Assembly (NCBI RefSeq): GCF_004368965.1
Contig: NZ_SORO01000004.1
Coordinates: 124,001-188,000 of the forward strand
DNA: 64,000 nt
From: Leptospira meyeri
GTDB lineage: Bacteria > Spirochaetota > Leptospiria > Leptospirales > Leptospiraceae
Direction: 5' to 3'
Positions 23,696-31,933 of the stretch are shown in pieces. Under the pieces are notes generated by a model. The model did no database searches and was not told the DNA's origin. It saw only the letters and a list, made by a program, of their open reading frames with translations. How positions within the stretch are numbered: position 1 is the stretch's first letter; every line of letters begins with the position of its first letter. The translations under genes and the position numbers were made by a program.

Positions 23696-24100
23696 ATGAA
23701 CTCAAAAAAAGTCTTAGTCTCTCTCTTCGCACTCTCCTTCGCTTTCGTGATGGTGGCTTGTGGCGATTCCAAACCAAAAGAAGAAACACCTGCAGCAGTT
23801 GAATCTAGCGCAAGTGCAGATCCTGATCTTGCAAAAGGGGAAGAACTTTACCTTCAAAACTGCTCTTCTTGCCACGGTGAGAAAGGTGCTGGTGATGGCG
23901 CAGCGGCAGCAGCTCTCAACCCAAAACCAAGAAATTACAAATCCCCAGCTTCTGAATGGAAAAACGGAAACACTGCTGCTGGTGTGACTAAAACTTTGAA
24001 AGAAGGAATCAAAGGGTCTCCAATGGTTGCTTACGGACATTTAGGCGACGATAATATCCGCATCCTTGCAAAATACGTAGAACACCTTTCTAAAAATTAA
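23696..24100 (+). CDS. Lipoprotein cytochrome c (single heme)
   Basis: A c-type cytochrome of 134 residues that would carry electrons outside the inner membrane. The signal peptide ends in FVMVACGDS, a lipobox with lipidated Cys near residue 22, followed by an Ala/Ser/Glu-rich linker. One heme site, CSSCH, lies near residue 56, then GEKGAGDGAAAAAL, and a candidate Met ligand in KGSPMVAYG. It could donate electrons to the caa3-type oxidase encoded at 32.8-36.7 kb. A hairpin lies in the leader and another behind the gene. Confidence 0.9.
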   Translation: MNSKKVLVSLFALSFAFVMVACGDSKPKEETPAAVESSASADPDLAKGEELYLQNCSSCHGEKGAGDGAAAAALNPKPRNYKSPASEWKNGNTAAGVTKTLKEGIKGSPMVAYGHLGDDNIRILAKYVEHLSKN

Positions 24101-24111
24101 TCATTGCCTTT

Positions 24112-24140
24112 TTCGGTTCCGCCTACGGGTCGGAGCCGAA
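24112..24140 (+). terminator. GC-rich hairpin behind cytochrome c gene
   Basis: TTCGGTTCCG (24112-24121) pairs with CGGAGCCGAA (24131-24140), ten pairs with a single G-T wobble, around a 9-nt loop. It begins 11 nt after the cytochrome c stop. The T-run lies before the stem (CCTTTTT) rather than after it, where only TTGTCTTT follows, so it may be a terminator or a processing structure. It also forms the leader of the next small gene. Confidence 0.5.
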
Positions 24141-24151
24141 CACTTGTCTTT

Positions 24152-24373
24152 ATGAACCAAATCATTAAAAAAGCAGATCGCCCCACTTGTGATTGTGGGA
24201 CCACTCGTGAGAGTGAGAACGCACGAAAAGTTGTGAAGTATTCCACTTGGGGAATGATCGCCATGGGACTTGTCGGGATATCAGCTACACCGACAGATGT
24301 ATACTTTGTTTGTCGAAAATGCAAACAACCCTTTGGCAGATTGTCGAAAGAAGAAAGAAAATCGAAATCCTAA
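24152..24373 (+). CDS. Small zinc-ribbon-like protein, 73 aa
   Basis: A small protein with two Cys pairs: CDCG near residue 13 and CRKC near residue 54, as in a zinc ribbon with a hydrophobic insert (WGMIAMGLVGIS) that may be a short membrane segment. The family is unknown to me. I prefer the ATG at 24152 to an upstream in-frame start at 24104, since the latter reads through the hairpin sequence. Confidence 0.6.
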   Translation: MNQIIKKADRPTCDCGTTRESENARKVVKYSTWGMIAMGLVGISATPTDVYFVCRKCKQPFGRLSKEERKSKS

Positions 24374-24415
24374 TTATTGTTGACCCTCGTTCTTGGTGAA
24401 TTTCCCTGGAAGCTA

Positions 24416-24766
24416 ATGATGGAAGAGTTTAAAATTCGGTTGGGATTTGAAAACGGGGGAAGTTTACCCGTAATTCATATATCTGGTGAAATCACATCCG
24501 AAGCCGAGGAAGAGATCGTTGAATCCTACGAATCTATTCCGGGCGACAAACGCAGTCGCGTCATTTTGAACTTTTCAGAGACTTCTTACATCAATTCAGC
24601 GGGGATCGCAACACTCATCAGTTTGATTACCAAATCCTCTGAAAATCAGGGAAAGATTGAGTTCGCTGGTCTCAATACTCACTTTCGAAAAGTCATGGAT
24701 ATTGTTGGTCTTACTGATTTTGTCCTCATCCACGATTCTCTTAATTCTGCACTCACCCAAGTCTAA
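24416..24766 (+). CDS. STAS domain protein (anti-sigma factor antagonist type)
   Basis: A single STAS domain of about 116 residues as in SpoIIAA/RsbV. The family core is VILNFSETSYINSAGIATL, where the Ser of INSAGI is the usual phosphorylation site, followed by ENQGKIEFAGLNTHFRKVMDI and GLTDFVLIHDS. The ATG at 24416 has GGAAG upstream; a second ATG follows at once. It could take part in partner switching with a GHKL kinase and a SpoIIE phosphatase; a SpoIIE phosphatase is encoded two genes downstream. Confidence 0.88.
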   Translation: MMEEFKIRLGFENGGSLPVIHISGEITSEAEEEIVESYESIPGDKRSRVILNFSETSYINSAGIATLISLITKSSENQGKIEFAGLNTHFRKVMDIVGLTDFVLIHDSLNSALTQV

Positions 24767-24822
24767 ATTATTCTAGATTCCAAACTTCCCTTCCGTAAGA
24801 TAGGAGGGAGAGAGGTCTTTTC

Positions 24823-26103
24823 ATGAGTGAAGTGGAGTTCCACGTCAAAGGCAAAACATATAAATTACCGGTCATTGTTGGTACCGATGGAAAAGAGGGA
24901 ATCGACCTAACCGATTTTTATAGAAAAACGGGACTGGTTACTGTAGATCCTGGTTTATTCAACACTGCCCTCGGTTTGTCTAAAGTATCAAGACGTGATC
25001 CCGAAAAAGGGGAACTAACCTACCGTGGTTATGATTTAAAAGAACTCGCTTACCAATCCACGTTTGTGGAAACTTCATTTTTATTAATTTACGGAAATCT
25101 TCCCACAAAGCAGGAGTTAGGTGATTTCTCAAGTCGACTTTCGAAACATTCTATGATCCATGAAGATATGTTGAATCTCTTTGATGGATTTCCTGGAGTT
25201 GCCAACCCATTAGCAGTATTATCTGTAATGGTTACTTCACTTTCTAGTTATTATTTGGAAGAATATGAAGAAAAGTTAGATATGGGGGTGGATTTAATTG
25301 CAAGGTTACTCGCAAAAATTCGCACCATTGCTGCTTTTACTTATAAACATGCAGTGGGTCATCCTTTTGTATACCCATTGGATAAAAATCCATACTGCAC
25401 AAACTTTCTTTATATGATGCATAAAATGCCAGCAGACAATTATACGGTTCCAGAAGAGTTTGATCGCATTTTAAATCAAATGTGGATTTTACATGCAGAT
25501 CACGAACAAAACGTATCCAACACTGCAGTCCAAGTGGTTGGTTCCACACAGGCAAATTTATTCGCCTCAATTTCTGCTGGGATTATGGCACAATGGGGAG
25601 CTCGGGAAGGTGGACGTCCAACGGCAGCCATCGGTCTGATTGAAGACATTGTAAAGACCAAAACACCTGTTAAAGATTATTTCGAAAGATTCAAACGTGG
25701 TGGGTTAAACATCCAAACCAATGGCTTTGGACAAAAAGCATATGATGTGGTAAGTCCACGTGCCAAAGTAGCTCGGGAAATCATTCACGAATTTTATAAA
25801 GGCAGAAAGTTATCTGCAGTGGAAGACATTGCCCTTCAAATAGACGAAGTGGTTTGGAACGATTCCTATTTTATGGAGAATCTTCTTTACCCGAATTTGG
25901 AATACTACTCCGGCCTCGTATTTCACACATTGGGAATCCCTAAGAATATGTTTTCTGTCATGCAAGTAATTGGTCGACTTCCAGGTTGGCTTGCACACTG
26001 GAGAGAACAAAGGGTGAAGGGAGACTTCTCAAAAGTTCGTCCAAAACAAATATATGTGGGCGAAAACCAAAGAAAATACATCCCGGTTCAGAACCGCCTA
26101 TAG
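24823..26103 (+). CDS. Citrate synthase homologue with altered active-site residues
   Basis: A 426-residue protein of the citrate synthase family, aligned over its full length: TYRGYDLKELA, HAVGHPFVYP, LHADHEQN (first catalytic His present), GRLPGWLAHWREQ and RPKQIYVG. Two catalytic places differ from E. coli GltA as I recall it: WGPAHGGANEA reads WGAREGGRPTA (His to Glu), and YPNVDFYSG reads YPNLEYYSG (Asp to Glu). The oxaloacetate-binding FGHRVYK reads FGQKAYD. So the fold is clear but the reaction may not be citrate formation. A second, canonical citrate synthase elsewhere in the genome would be expected. Confidence 0.85.
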   Translation: MSEVEFHVKGKTYKLPVIVGTDGKEGIDLTDFYRKTGLVTVDPGLFNTALGLSKVSRRDPEKGELTYRGYDLKELAYQSTFVETSFLLIYGNLPTKQELGDFSSRLSKHSMIHEDMLNLFDGFPGVANPLAVLSVMVTSLSSYYLEEYEEKLDMGVDLIARLLAKIRTIAAFTYKHAVGHPFVYPLDKNPYCTNFLYMMHKMPADNYTVPEEFDRILNQMWILHADHEQNVSNTAVQVVGSTQANLFASISAGIMAQWGAREGGRPTAAIGLIEDIVKTKTPVKDYFERFKRGGLNIQTNGFGQKAYDVVSPRAKVAREIIHEFYKGRKLSAVEDIALQIDEVVWNDSYFMENLLYPNLEYYSGLVFHTLGIPKNMFSVMQVIGRLPGWLAHWREQRVKGDFSKVRPKQIYVGENQRKYIPVQNRL

Positions 26104-26125
26104 GTCTGTCACACTTCCTTTGTCC

Positions 26126-28204
26126 ATGAATTTCCGTTGGTTCGGAATGATTTGGTGTTTGGTGCTTTTTTCGTGTATGGCGACGGAAGTGCCTCCTACT
26201 GCAGATAGAGGGGTTCTGTCTGCGGAATCGTTTCTAAGTGGGCAGAAAAAAACCTTAGAGCTCAAAGGGGATTGGGAATATTATCCGGGCCTACTCATAT
26301 CCCCTAACGAATTCGAAACCCTAAACACAAATAGAGAACCTCATTTTTTTCATGTCCCTGGGATTTGGTCTGAATCTTTTTTTGACCGTGGATTCCTTGC
26401 TGGGGATGGGTATGCGACTTTTAGCCTAAAGATACAACATGGTCTTCAAGGAGTTCCTCTTTCTTTAAAAGTTCCAGAGATGGAGACCGCCTACAACTTG
26501 TTTGTTGATGGGGTAAAAATGTCTTCCAATGGGGTTGTGACTACTTCTTACCAAACGGGGAAACCTGAGTATCGTCCACGGATTATTGATTTTTTCCCAA
26601 AAGAAAACCAGACCTCCATTGTATTACAAATTTCGAATTATCATCATAGGAAAGGTGGCCCAGCCCAAACAATCATCTTGGGAAGGACATCCGATATTCA
26701 TAACAAGTACGAATTTGCGATTCTACGAGATATGCTTCTTGTTGGAAGTATTTTGTTTATGGGGATCTACCATTTGTTTTTATTTTGGAACAGGAAAAAA
26801 GATCCATTTACTTATTGGTTTGCTCTCACTTGTATTTTAGTCGCCTTACGAGTGTTTATTACAGGAAACAAGTATATCATTCAATTATACCCAGACATAT
26901 CTTGGGAAGTTCATTTAAAGTTGAGTTACTTGAGTTTCTTTTTGATCACACCTATTTTTGCAAGATATGTTTATTTGCTCTTCAAACCATATTTTTCTAG
27001 AAAAGTGTATGAATCTCTTAAGTATCTGGGTTTTGCTTTTTGTTTTATCGTTTTGGTGACTAGATCTTCTTTTTACACTTATTTGATGGTCCCGTTTCAG
27101 ATATTTACATTGTTAGGTGCAGGGTATACCTTTGTTGTGATCGCAAGAACAATTCGTGATTCATTACCTGGGTCAAAGATCTTTTTTTTGAGTTTTGCTA
27201 TTTTCATTGGAAGTTTTGTTAACGATATTTTGGTAAATAATCTAATCATTTACGGACCGTTGACCATTCATTTTGGAATTTTTACGATGTTCTTTGTCCA
27301 GTCAGTGTATATCGCTAGAAATTTTTCGAAAGGATTCGTGGAGGCAGAAAATCTAGCGGTTGAACTTTCTGATAAAAACCAAACCCTACAACGAGTTCAA
27401 AACCAACTCAAAGAATTGAATGAAAGATTAGAGACGCGTGTCAAAGATAAAACCGAGGAACTCCAAGGGAAGTTGGATCAAATTGGAAAAGATATGAGGC
27501 TTGCTAAGTCTATCATTCAAAGTGTAACTAAAATTCCCGATGTGACTCCTTATTTAAAAGTTGATATTTTGTATAAACCGATAGCTGAAGTCGGGGGGGA
27601 TATCTACTTTGTAAAACGAATTCAAGATTTTTACTACAGGTTCTTTTTGGGTGATGCAACCGGACACGGCTTGCAAGCAGCTCTTTATTCGATGATGATC
27701 CAATCAGAATTTGAGCGAGTTTCCGCAGTGGCAATGCGCCCGAATGATTTGTTGTTCTATATGAACCAACACTTCTATGATAAAAATGCTGACTTACAAA
27801 TTTATTTTCCGGCTATGTCTATGGATTTTGATTTCCACCAAGGGATTCTTCGTTATGCGGGAGGAGGGGTTCAAAACCAAATTCATATGAAAAAAAATGG
27901 TACGGTGACAATGCTCGAGAACACTGGGCCAATCATTGGAATTTTAGAACACTACCGGTATGGAATTTATGAATCAAAGGTGGAGTCGGGGGATCGTATC
28001 TTTTTATTTACAGATGGATTGTTTGAGGAGTTAAATGAATCCGATGGTTTACAAGCCTTAAGTGATTTATTGGAAGTAATCCAAAGCACAAATTCTTTGC
28101 CTTTTTTAGAAGTGGTTCCTTCCATTCAAACCATGTTATACCAACGGATGAACAAGTCTCAATGGAAGGATGATGCAACCCTCATTTTGATTGAGATCAC
28201 CTAA
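26126..28204 (+). CDS. 7TM-DISM receptor with SpoIIE-type PP2C phosphatase output
   Basis: A membrane signalling protein of 692 residues. The N-terminus is a lipoprotein-like signal (VLFSC). A beta-sandwich domain (about 40-205, GDWEYYPG, VPGIWSE) is followed by seven helices of the 7TMR-DISM type (about 210-410), a coiled coil (KNQTLQRVQNQLKELNERL) and a SpoIIE/PP2C phosphatase domain with all metal-site motifs: EVGGDIYF, LGDATGHGLQAAL, FTDGLFEEL and KDDATLILI. It presumably senses an outside signal and dephosphorylates a STAS protein. I start at the ATG at 26126; the frame is open upstream into the citrate synthase homologue. Confidence 0.9.
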   Translation: MNFRWFGMIWCLVLFSCMATEVPPTADRGVLSAESFLSGQKKTLELKGDWEYYPGLLISPNEFETLNTNREPHFFHVPGIWSESFFDRGFLAGDGYATFSLKIQHGLQGVPLSLKVPEMETAYNLFVDGVKMSSNGVVTTSYQTGKPEYRPRIIDFFPKENQTSIVLQISNYHHRKGGPAQTIILGRTSDIHNKYEFAILRDMLLVGSILFMGIYHLFLFWNRKKDPFTYWFALTCILVALRVFITGNKYIIQLYPDISWEVHLKLSYLSFFLITPIFARYVYLLFKPYFSRKVYESLKYLGFAFCFIVLVTRSSFYTYLMVPFQIFTLLGAGYTFVVIARTIRDSLPGSKIFFLSFAIFIGSFVNDILVNNLIIYGPLTIHFGIFTMFFVQSVYIARNFSKGFVEAENLAVELSDKNQTLQRVQNQLKELNERLETRVKDKTEELQGKLDQIGKDMRLAKSIIQSVTKIPDVTPYLKVDILYKPIAEVGGDIYFVKRIQDFYYRFFLGDATGHGLQAALYSMMIQSEFERVSAVAMRPNDLLFYMNQHFYDKNADLQIYFPAMSMDFDFHQGILRYAGGGVQNQIHMKKNGTVTMLENTGPIIGILEHYRYGIYESKVESGDRIFLFTDGLFEELNESDGLQALSDLLEVIQSTNSLPFLEVVPSIQTMLYQRMNKSQWKDDATLILIEIT

Positions 28205-28271
28205 CAAAAAATACATAAGTGATCTTTGAAAAATTTTGAATTAATTTTCGTCTTTTTTTAACGAATCCGAA

Positions 28272-29192
28272 TCACCAGTCGCCGGAAGCTCCGCCACCAG
28301 CAGAGTCTCCGCCTCCACCAGACCAACTGTCCGAACCTGAAGACCAAGAGTCACCGCCACTGGACCAACCTCCACCGCCGAAGTATCCTCCATCGGAACC
28401 ACCACCATTACCGATTCCTAATTTACGTTTTAAAAACATAACGAGTATAAATAACAATACGGCAACAATTAAGCCGAAAGTACTACCGAATAAAAAGGAT
28501 AAAAGTGGGAATAAAACTAAAAGTCCTATGATTGTAAAAATCAACCCTCCAATCGATGGAACAATTAAGGAGATCAAGGTAAAGATTCCCCCTACAATTC
28601 CAGATGAAAAAACTTCTTCCTCGGAACTAGTACCAGTTGTGGCTACATCATCTTCTGAAGGCGTGTATTCGCCTCGAATCGTCGCCATAATTGCATTCAC
28701 TCCGGCAGTGACACCGCCATCCATATCTTTTGATTGAAAACGAGGTCGCAGTTCATCACGAATAATATGTTTTGCTTGGATGTCTGTTAAAGCACCCTCC
28801 AAACCGCGGCCCACTACAATCCGCATTTTTCTTTCATTAGGTGCGATGATTAATAGAATTCCATTGTTTTTGGATTTTTGTCCTAATTTCCATTCATCGA
28901 AAATCTGATTTCCAACATCTTCAATAGGTTCCTCTTGTAGACTTGGAGTTATGTACACCGCAATTTGATTGGAGGTTTCCGCTTCAAACTGTTTGAGGTT
29001 GGACTCGATTTGGGTTACTGTTGCCTCTGATAAAATTCCTGCATGGTCCATGACCCTTCTTTCCAATTTTGGAACAGGGTAAGATTGTATTTCTGTAAAA
29101 ATTGAAATGAAAAGAAAAACAATCAGTATTATTATTCTCAGATCAAAATTGGAAATTGATTTTGAAAGTTTCTGATTTCGGTTATAATACAT
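28272..29192 (-). CDS. TPM domain protein, YgcG-like
   Basis: A secreted and membrane-anchored protein of about 306 residues. A signal helix (LRIIILIVFLFISIFTEI) precedes the TPM domain: RVMDHAGILSEATVTQIE, NQIAVYITPSL, NGILLIIAPNERKMRIVVGRGLEGALTD. Then come two or three membrane helices and a low-complexity tail of Gly, Ser and Trp. TPM proteins are linked to photosystem repair or membrane protein turnover in other organisms, and have no clear role here. The start overlaps the stop of the second TPM gene (TGATG). Confidence 0.9.
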   Translation of the reverse strand: MYYNRNQKLSKSISNFDLRIIILIVFLFISIFTEIQSYPVPKLERRVMDHAGILSEATVTQIESNLKQFEAETSNQIAVYITPSLQEEPIEDVGNQIFDEWKLGQKSKNNGILLIIAPNERKMRIVVGRGLEGALTDIQAKHIIRDELRPRFQSKDMDGGVTAGVNAIMATIRGEYTPSEDDVATTGTSSEEEVFSSGIVGGIFTLISLIVPSIGGLIFTIIGLLVLFPLLSFLFGSTFGLIVAVLLFILVMFLKRKLGIGNGGGSDGGYFGGGGWSSGGDSWSSGSDSWSGGGGDSAGGGASGDW

Positions 29193-29857
29193 CACATCAA
29201 TTTCCCACCATCTCGAATTTCATTGGAGATTTCGTTTTTATCATCTTTTTCTCTTTGGATGTTGTATTTTTTTAGTAAGTCACCACAAAAAAGAATGCTG
29301 GAAACTATCCCTTCTTTTTTCTTTTTTGTTTTCATTCCTTCAATGATAAGTTTCACCGCTTCGTTCCATTCTGATTTTGGAACCACTCTTGCAATTTCCT
29401 TGTCAGGCAAAATTCGAACAAAGTGTTCATATAAAGAAATATAGATTAATATTCCAGTTCTGTTTTTAGTACGGAAAACTTCTTCATCTAAAAATGCTTC
29501 TTTCGCTCTCAGGTCGACAAAGTATTGTTTGGCGCCCTTTGAAACTAAGTTAATTCTTAGTTTTGGAATTAGAGCCGTAAGGGTTAATCCAAAAATAGCA
29601 CCTATCCAAACAGAGAGAACTGCAAAAAGGGATTCATTATCCCAAACAAGTCCATATAAGTTTTGAATAGTATAAAAACTGACACCAGTGATTCCTCCTA
29701 CAAGGAAGGCTCCAAGCCAGGCCCATTCTTTGTAGTGGTGAGAGGATTCTGCAAAAAAAGGAACAATTTCAGCAGAGGTTTTTGACTCGGCCTCGCCGAC
29801 AGCTCTTTTGATTTCTTCCAAATCAGTTTGATTGAAATAATGTTTGAGGATACCCAT
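29192..29857 (-). CDS. TPM domain protein
   Basis: A 221-residue membrane protein, sister of the TPM gene that follows it. It begins ILKHYFNQTDLEEIKRAVGEAESKTSAEIVPF, contains two helices (AWLGAFLVGGITGVSFY, LFAVLSVWIGAIFGLTLTAL) and ends with the family segment FLDEEVFRTKNRTGILIYISLYEHFVRI. The ATG at 29857 is preferred to one 12 codons earlier. The two genes are probably a pair, transcribed behind ctaB. Confidence 0.85.
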   Translation of the reverse strand: MGILKHYFNQTDLEEIKRAVGEAESKTSAEIVPFFAESSHHYKEWAWLGAFLVGGITGVSFYTIQNLYGLVWDNESLFAVLSVWIGAIFGLTLTALIPKLRINLVSKGAKQYFVDLRAKEAFLDEEVFRTKNRTGILIYISLYEHFVRILPDKEIARVVPKSEWNEAVKLIIEGMKTKKKKEGIVSSILFCGDLLKKYNIQREKDDKNEISNEIRDGGKLM

Positions 29858-29902
29858 GGGCAGAAGAAAAACAGGATTTCCTGCCCAAATCAATCAAAAA
29901 AC

Positions 29903-30757
29903 CTAGATTTTGGAATCGATCACGATGGCCAAACTTACTAAAAATAAATGAAAGATACTAAAAAAGAAAAATCGTTTCGCGAGAATTTTATCTTTCGAAA
30001 GTTTCAATCGATAAGCAAAAAGTAAAATCAAAATAGTTAATAATATCGCAGAACTTAAAAATAAAAATCCCATTCTTTCATCTGCAAAATAAAATCCAAT
30101 GACAGACAAAGAATATGCAATCGCATATAGGAAAATTTGGTTTACCGTCTTTTGGATTCCGGATACCACAGGCATCATTGGAATTCCTGCGAATTCATAA
30201 TCATCTTTTAAAAAGATAGCGAGTGCCCAAAAATGCGCCGGGGTCCAGAGAAAGATCATTAAAAATAAAACCCAAGCTTGGACGGGGAGCGAATTTGCCA
30301 TGGCAGCATATCCAATGAGTGGACCAATACAACCAGAGATTCCACCAATGACTATGTTTTGTTCTGTTCTTGGTTTCAGCCAAATTGTATATAAAAACAC
30401 GTATAATAATAAAGCAGAAAGGGCACAAATAGCTGTTAGAAGGTTGATGAATTGAGTTAAAATGATAAACGCAAGGATCGCAACCGCAACTCCAAGAAAA
30501 AGCGCAAATCCTGGAGAAATTTCACCAGCGGGGATTGGTCTTTGTTTTGTTCTATACATCACTGCATCCCTTTCTCTTTCAATATACTGATTGAGAATAA
30601 AAGAAGCAGAACTCATTAAATAAGTTCCAAATAAGGTGATAGAGATTTCTAAAAGAGAAGGGTAACCAGTAGTTCCTAAATACATTCCAGGAAGGACAGT
30701 TGCCAGTACAAGTACAGTTACCCTAGGTTTTGTCAATTGGTTCCATAATCGGAACAT
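29903..30757 (-). CDS. ctaB: Protoheme IX farnesyltransferase
   Basis: CtaB (CyoE) attaches a farnesyl chain to heme b, making heme O for cytochrome oxidase. The 284-residue UbiA-family protein has eight to nine helices. The prenyl-diphosphate motif NQYIERERDAVMYRTKQRP near residue 56 and FLWTPAHFWALAIFLKDDY near residue 168 are typical of CyoE/CtaB. Its ATG overlaps the stop of ctaA by one base (TAATG). Confidence 0.95.
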   Translation of the reverse strand: MFRLWNQLTKPRVTVLVLATVLPGMYLGTTGYPSLLEISITLFGTYLMSSASFILNQYIERERDAVMYRTKQRPIPAGEISPGFALFLGVAVAILAFIILTQFINLLTAICALSALLLYVFLYTIWLKPRTEQNIVIGGISGCIGPLIGYAAMANSLPVQAWVLFLMIFLWTPAHFWALAIFLKDDYEFAGIPMMPVVSGIQKTVNQIFLYAIAYSLSVIGFYFADERMGFLFLSSAILLTILILLFAYRLKLSKDKILAKRFFFFSIFHLFLVSLAIVIDSKI

Positions 30758-31638
30758 TATAGAACCTCTTTTCCTGGAGACCTAAAATGATAAAAAGCGG
30801 CAATAAAACAAAACATAAACACTAGGACGCCATTTAGCGTGTGTAAGCCGGTTATTAGTTTTGGAAGTTGGTACAGAACATTCATAGCACCAAGAAAAAT
30901 TTGAAAGGATATCAAATAAGCTGCAATTTTTAATGATTTTTTAACCAGGTTATCTTTTAAGTAGAGAATCCCATAAGCAGACAAAGAAAGTACAGACAAA
31001 GCAGCTAGATATCCAAAAAATCTATGTTCCATTTGAAAACGAATCGGTCCCACCATTTTTGGAAACCATTCCCCATTGCAGGTAGGGAAGTCCGAACAAA
31101 CAAGACCAGCATAATGAGAACTCACCTTCCCTCCAAGGAATAGTTGGTATAAAACAACAATGAGTACAAAAAGAAAAAAATACTTACCTGGTCGATTCCA
31201 TTGGAACTTGGAAGAAGAATCCTCGGAAATCAGTAATCGCACAGTTAGACAAGAAGAAAGAAGTAAAACTGCGTTGAGTAAGTGTAGGTTAACAGTTGTT
31301 GGGTGGAGCAGTTTGGTAACAGTGAGTCCGCCAAGGATGACTTGAGAAATGAGAAAGAAAAGTGAAAGTGTAGCTGGGATTCCCATTTGTTTGCGTGTTT
31401 CTTGGTTCTGTATCACCCAAACAAAACCAATTCCCACGAGGATTCCTAAAATCCCAGAATAGTATCTATGGCCCACTTCCATAAAAATCTGAAATGTAAA
31501 TTCTGGTACAAATTTTCCATGGCAGAGAGGCCAATCGGGGCATGCGAGTCCTGAATCTGTTGCTCGTACGAGTGGTCCGTAGAGGAGATTGATAAGGATC
31601 ATTGCGGAAAGGATGGTGTAAAAACGTTTGAGTGTCAT
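30757..31638 (-). CDS. ctaA: Heme A synthase (COX15/CtaA family)
   Basis: CtaA oxidises the methyl group of heme O to the formyl of heme A in the inner membrane. About 293 residues with eight helices; the heme-ligand segments are VRATDSGLACPDWPLCHGKFVPE, MEVGHRYYSGILGI, LLHPTTVNLHLLNA, FQMEHRFFGYLAAL and KLITGLHTLNGVLVF, including the Cys pairs in the first loop. The ATG at 31638 follows GGAGGA at some distance; the frame is open further upstream, but no matching signal lies there. It leads the ctaA-ctaB transcript, divergent from the cox operon. Confidence 0.94.
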   Translation of the reverse strand: MTLKRFYTILSAMILINLLYGPLVRATDSGLACPDWPLCHGKFVPEFTFQIFMEVGHRYYSGILGILVGIGFVWVIQNQETRKQMGIPATLSLFFLISQVILGGLTVTKLLHPTTVNLHLLNAVLLLSSCLTVRLLISEDSSSKFQWNRPGKYFFLFVLIVVLYQLFLGGKVSSHYAGLVCSDFPTCNGEWFPKMVGPIRFQMEHRFFGYLAALSVLSLSAYGILYLKDNLVKKSLKIAAYLISFQIFLGAMNVLYQLPKLITGLHTLNGVLVFMFCFIAAFYHFRSPGKEVL

Positions 31639-31715
31639 ACGTCTATCTGTTTCCTCCAGGTTTTGTGATCTGAGTTTGGGGAAAATAAAATTAATCTTGC
31701 ATCTTTTAAAAATTG

Positions 31716-31745
31716 TTGGATAAAAAGAGCAGTTTTTCGTATAGA
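31716..31745 (+). promoter_or_regulatory. Putative promoter of cox operon
   Basis: TTGGAT (31716-31721) and TATAGA (31740-31745), separated by 18 nt, resemble -35 and -10 boxes of the main sigma factor. They lie 17 nt before the ATG of the 50-residue first gene. Spacing is right; the match is moderate. The region is shared with the divergent ctaA promoter. Confidence 0.4.
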
Positions 31746-31762
31746 CTATATCAGGTAAAATT

Positions 31763-31915
31763 ATGCAAAACACAGACCTTTACAATAAGGGTGGCTATTG
31801 GACTTTCCTTGTCACACTCGTTCTCAACATTCTTTTCTTCGCTTATATTTCCTTCGTTCACCCGGGTACTCCGGAAAACCCAGGAATGGAATCCAAAAGC
31901 GTTCAGTCCAAATAG
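31763..31915 (+). CDS. Small membrane protein at head of cox operon, 50 aa
   Basis: A short gene supported by AGG at -11, an intact frame and its position. The product begins MQNTDLYNKGGYWTFLV, has one membrane helix (FLVTLVLNILFFAYISF) and a polar tail PGTPENPGMESKSVQSK. It lies 18 nt before the second SCO gene. A role as a small subunit or assembly factor of the oxidase is inferred from context; I do not recognise a family. Confidence 0.65.
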   Translation: MQNTDLYNKGGYWTFLVTLVLNILFFAYISFVHPGTPENPGMESKSVQSK

Positions 31916-31933
31916 GGTAACTACCAAACCTTC

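Noticed and set aside
28300..28400. Repeated short GGA/TCC-rich units that resemble a tandem repeat or CRISPR fragment
   Set aside because: They code the Gly/Ser/Trp-rich tail of the TPM protein, with irregular unit length and no spacers.
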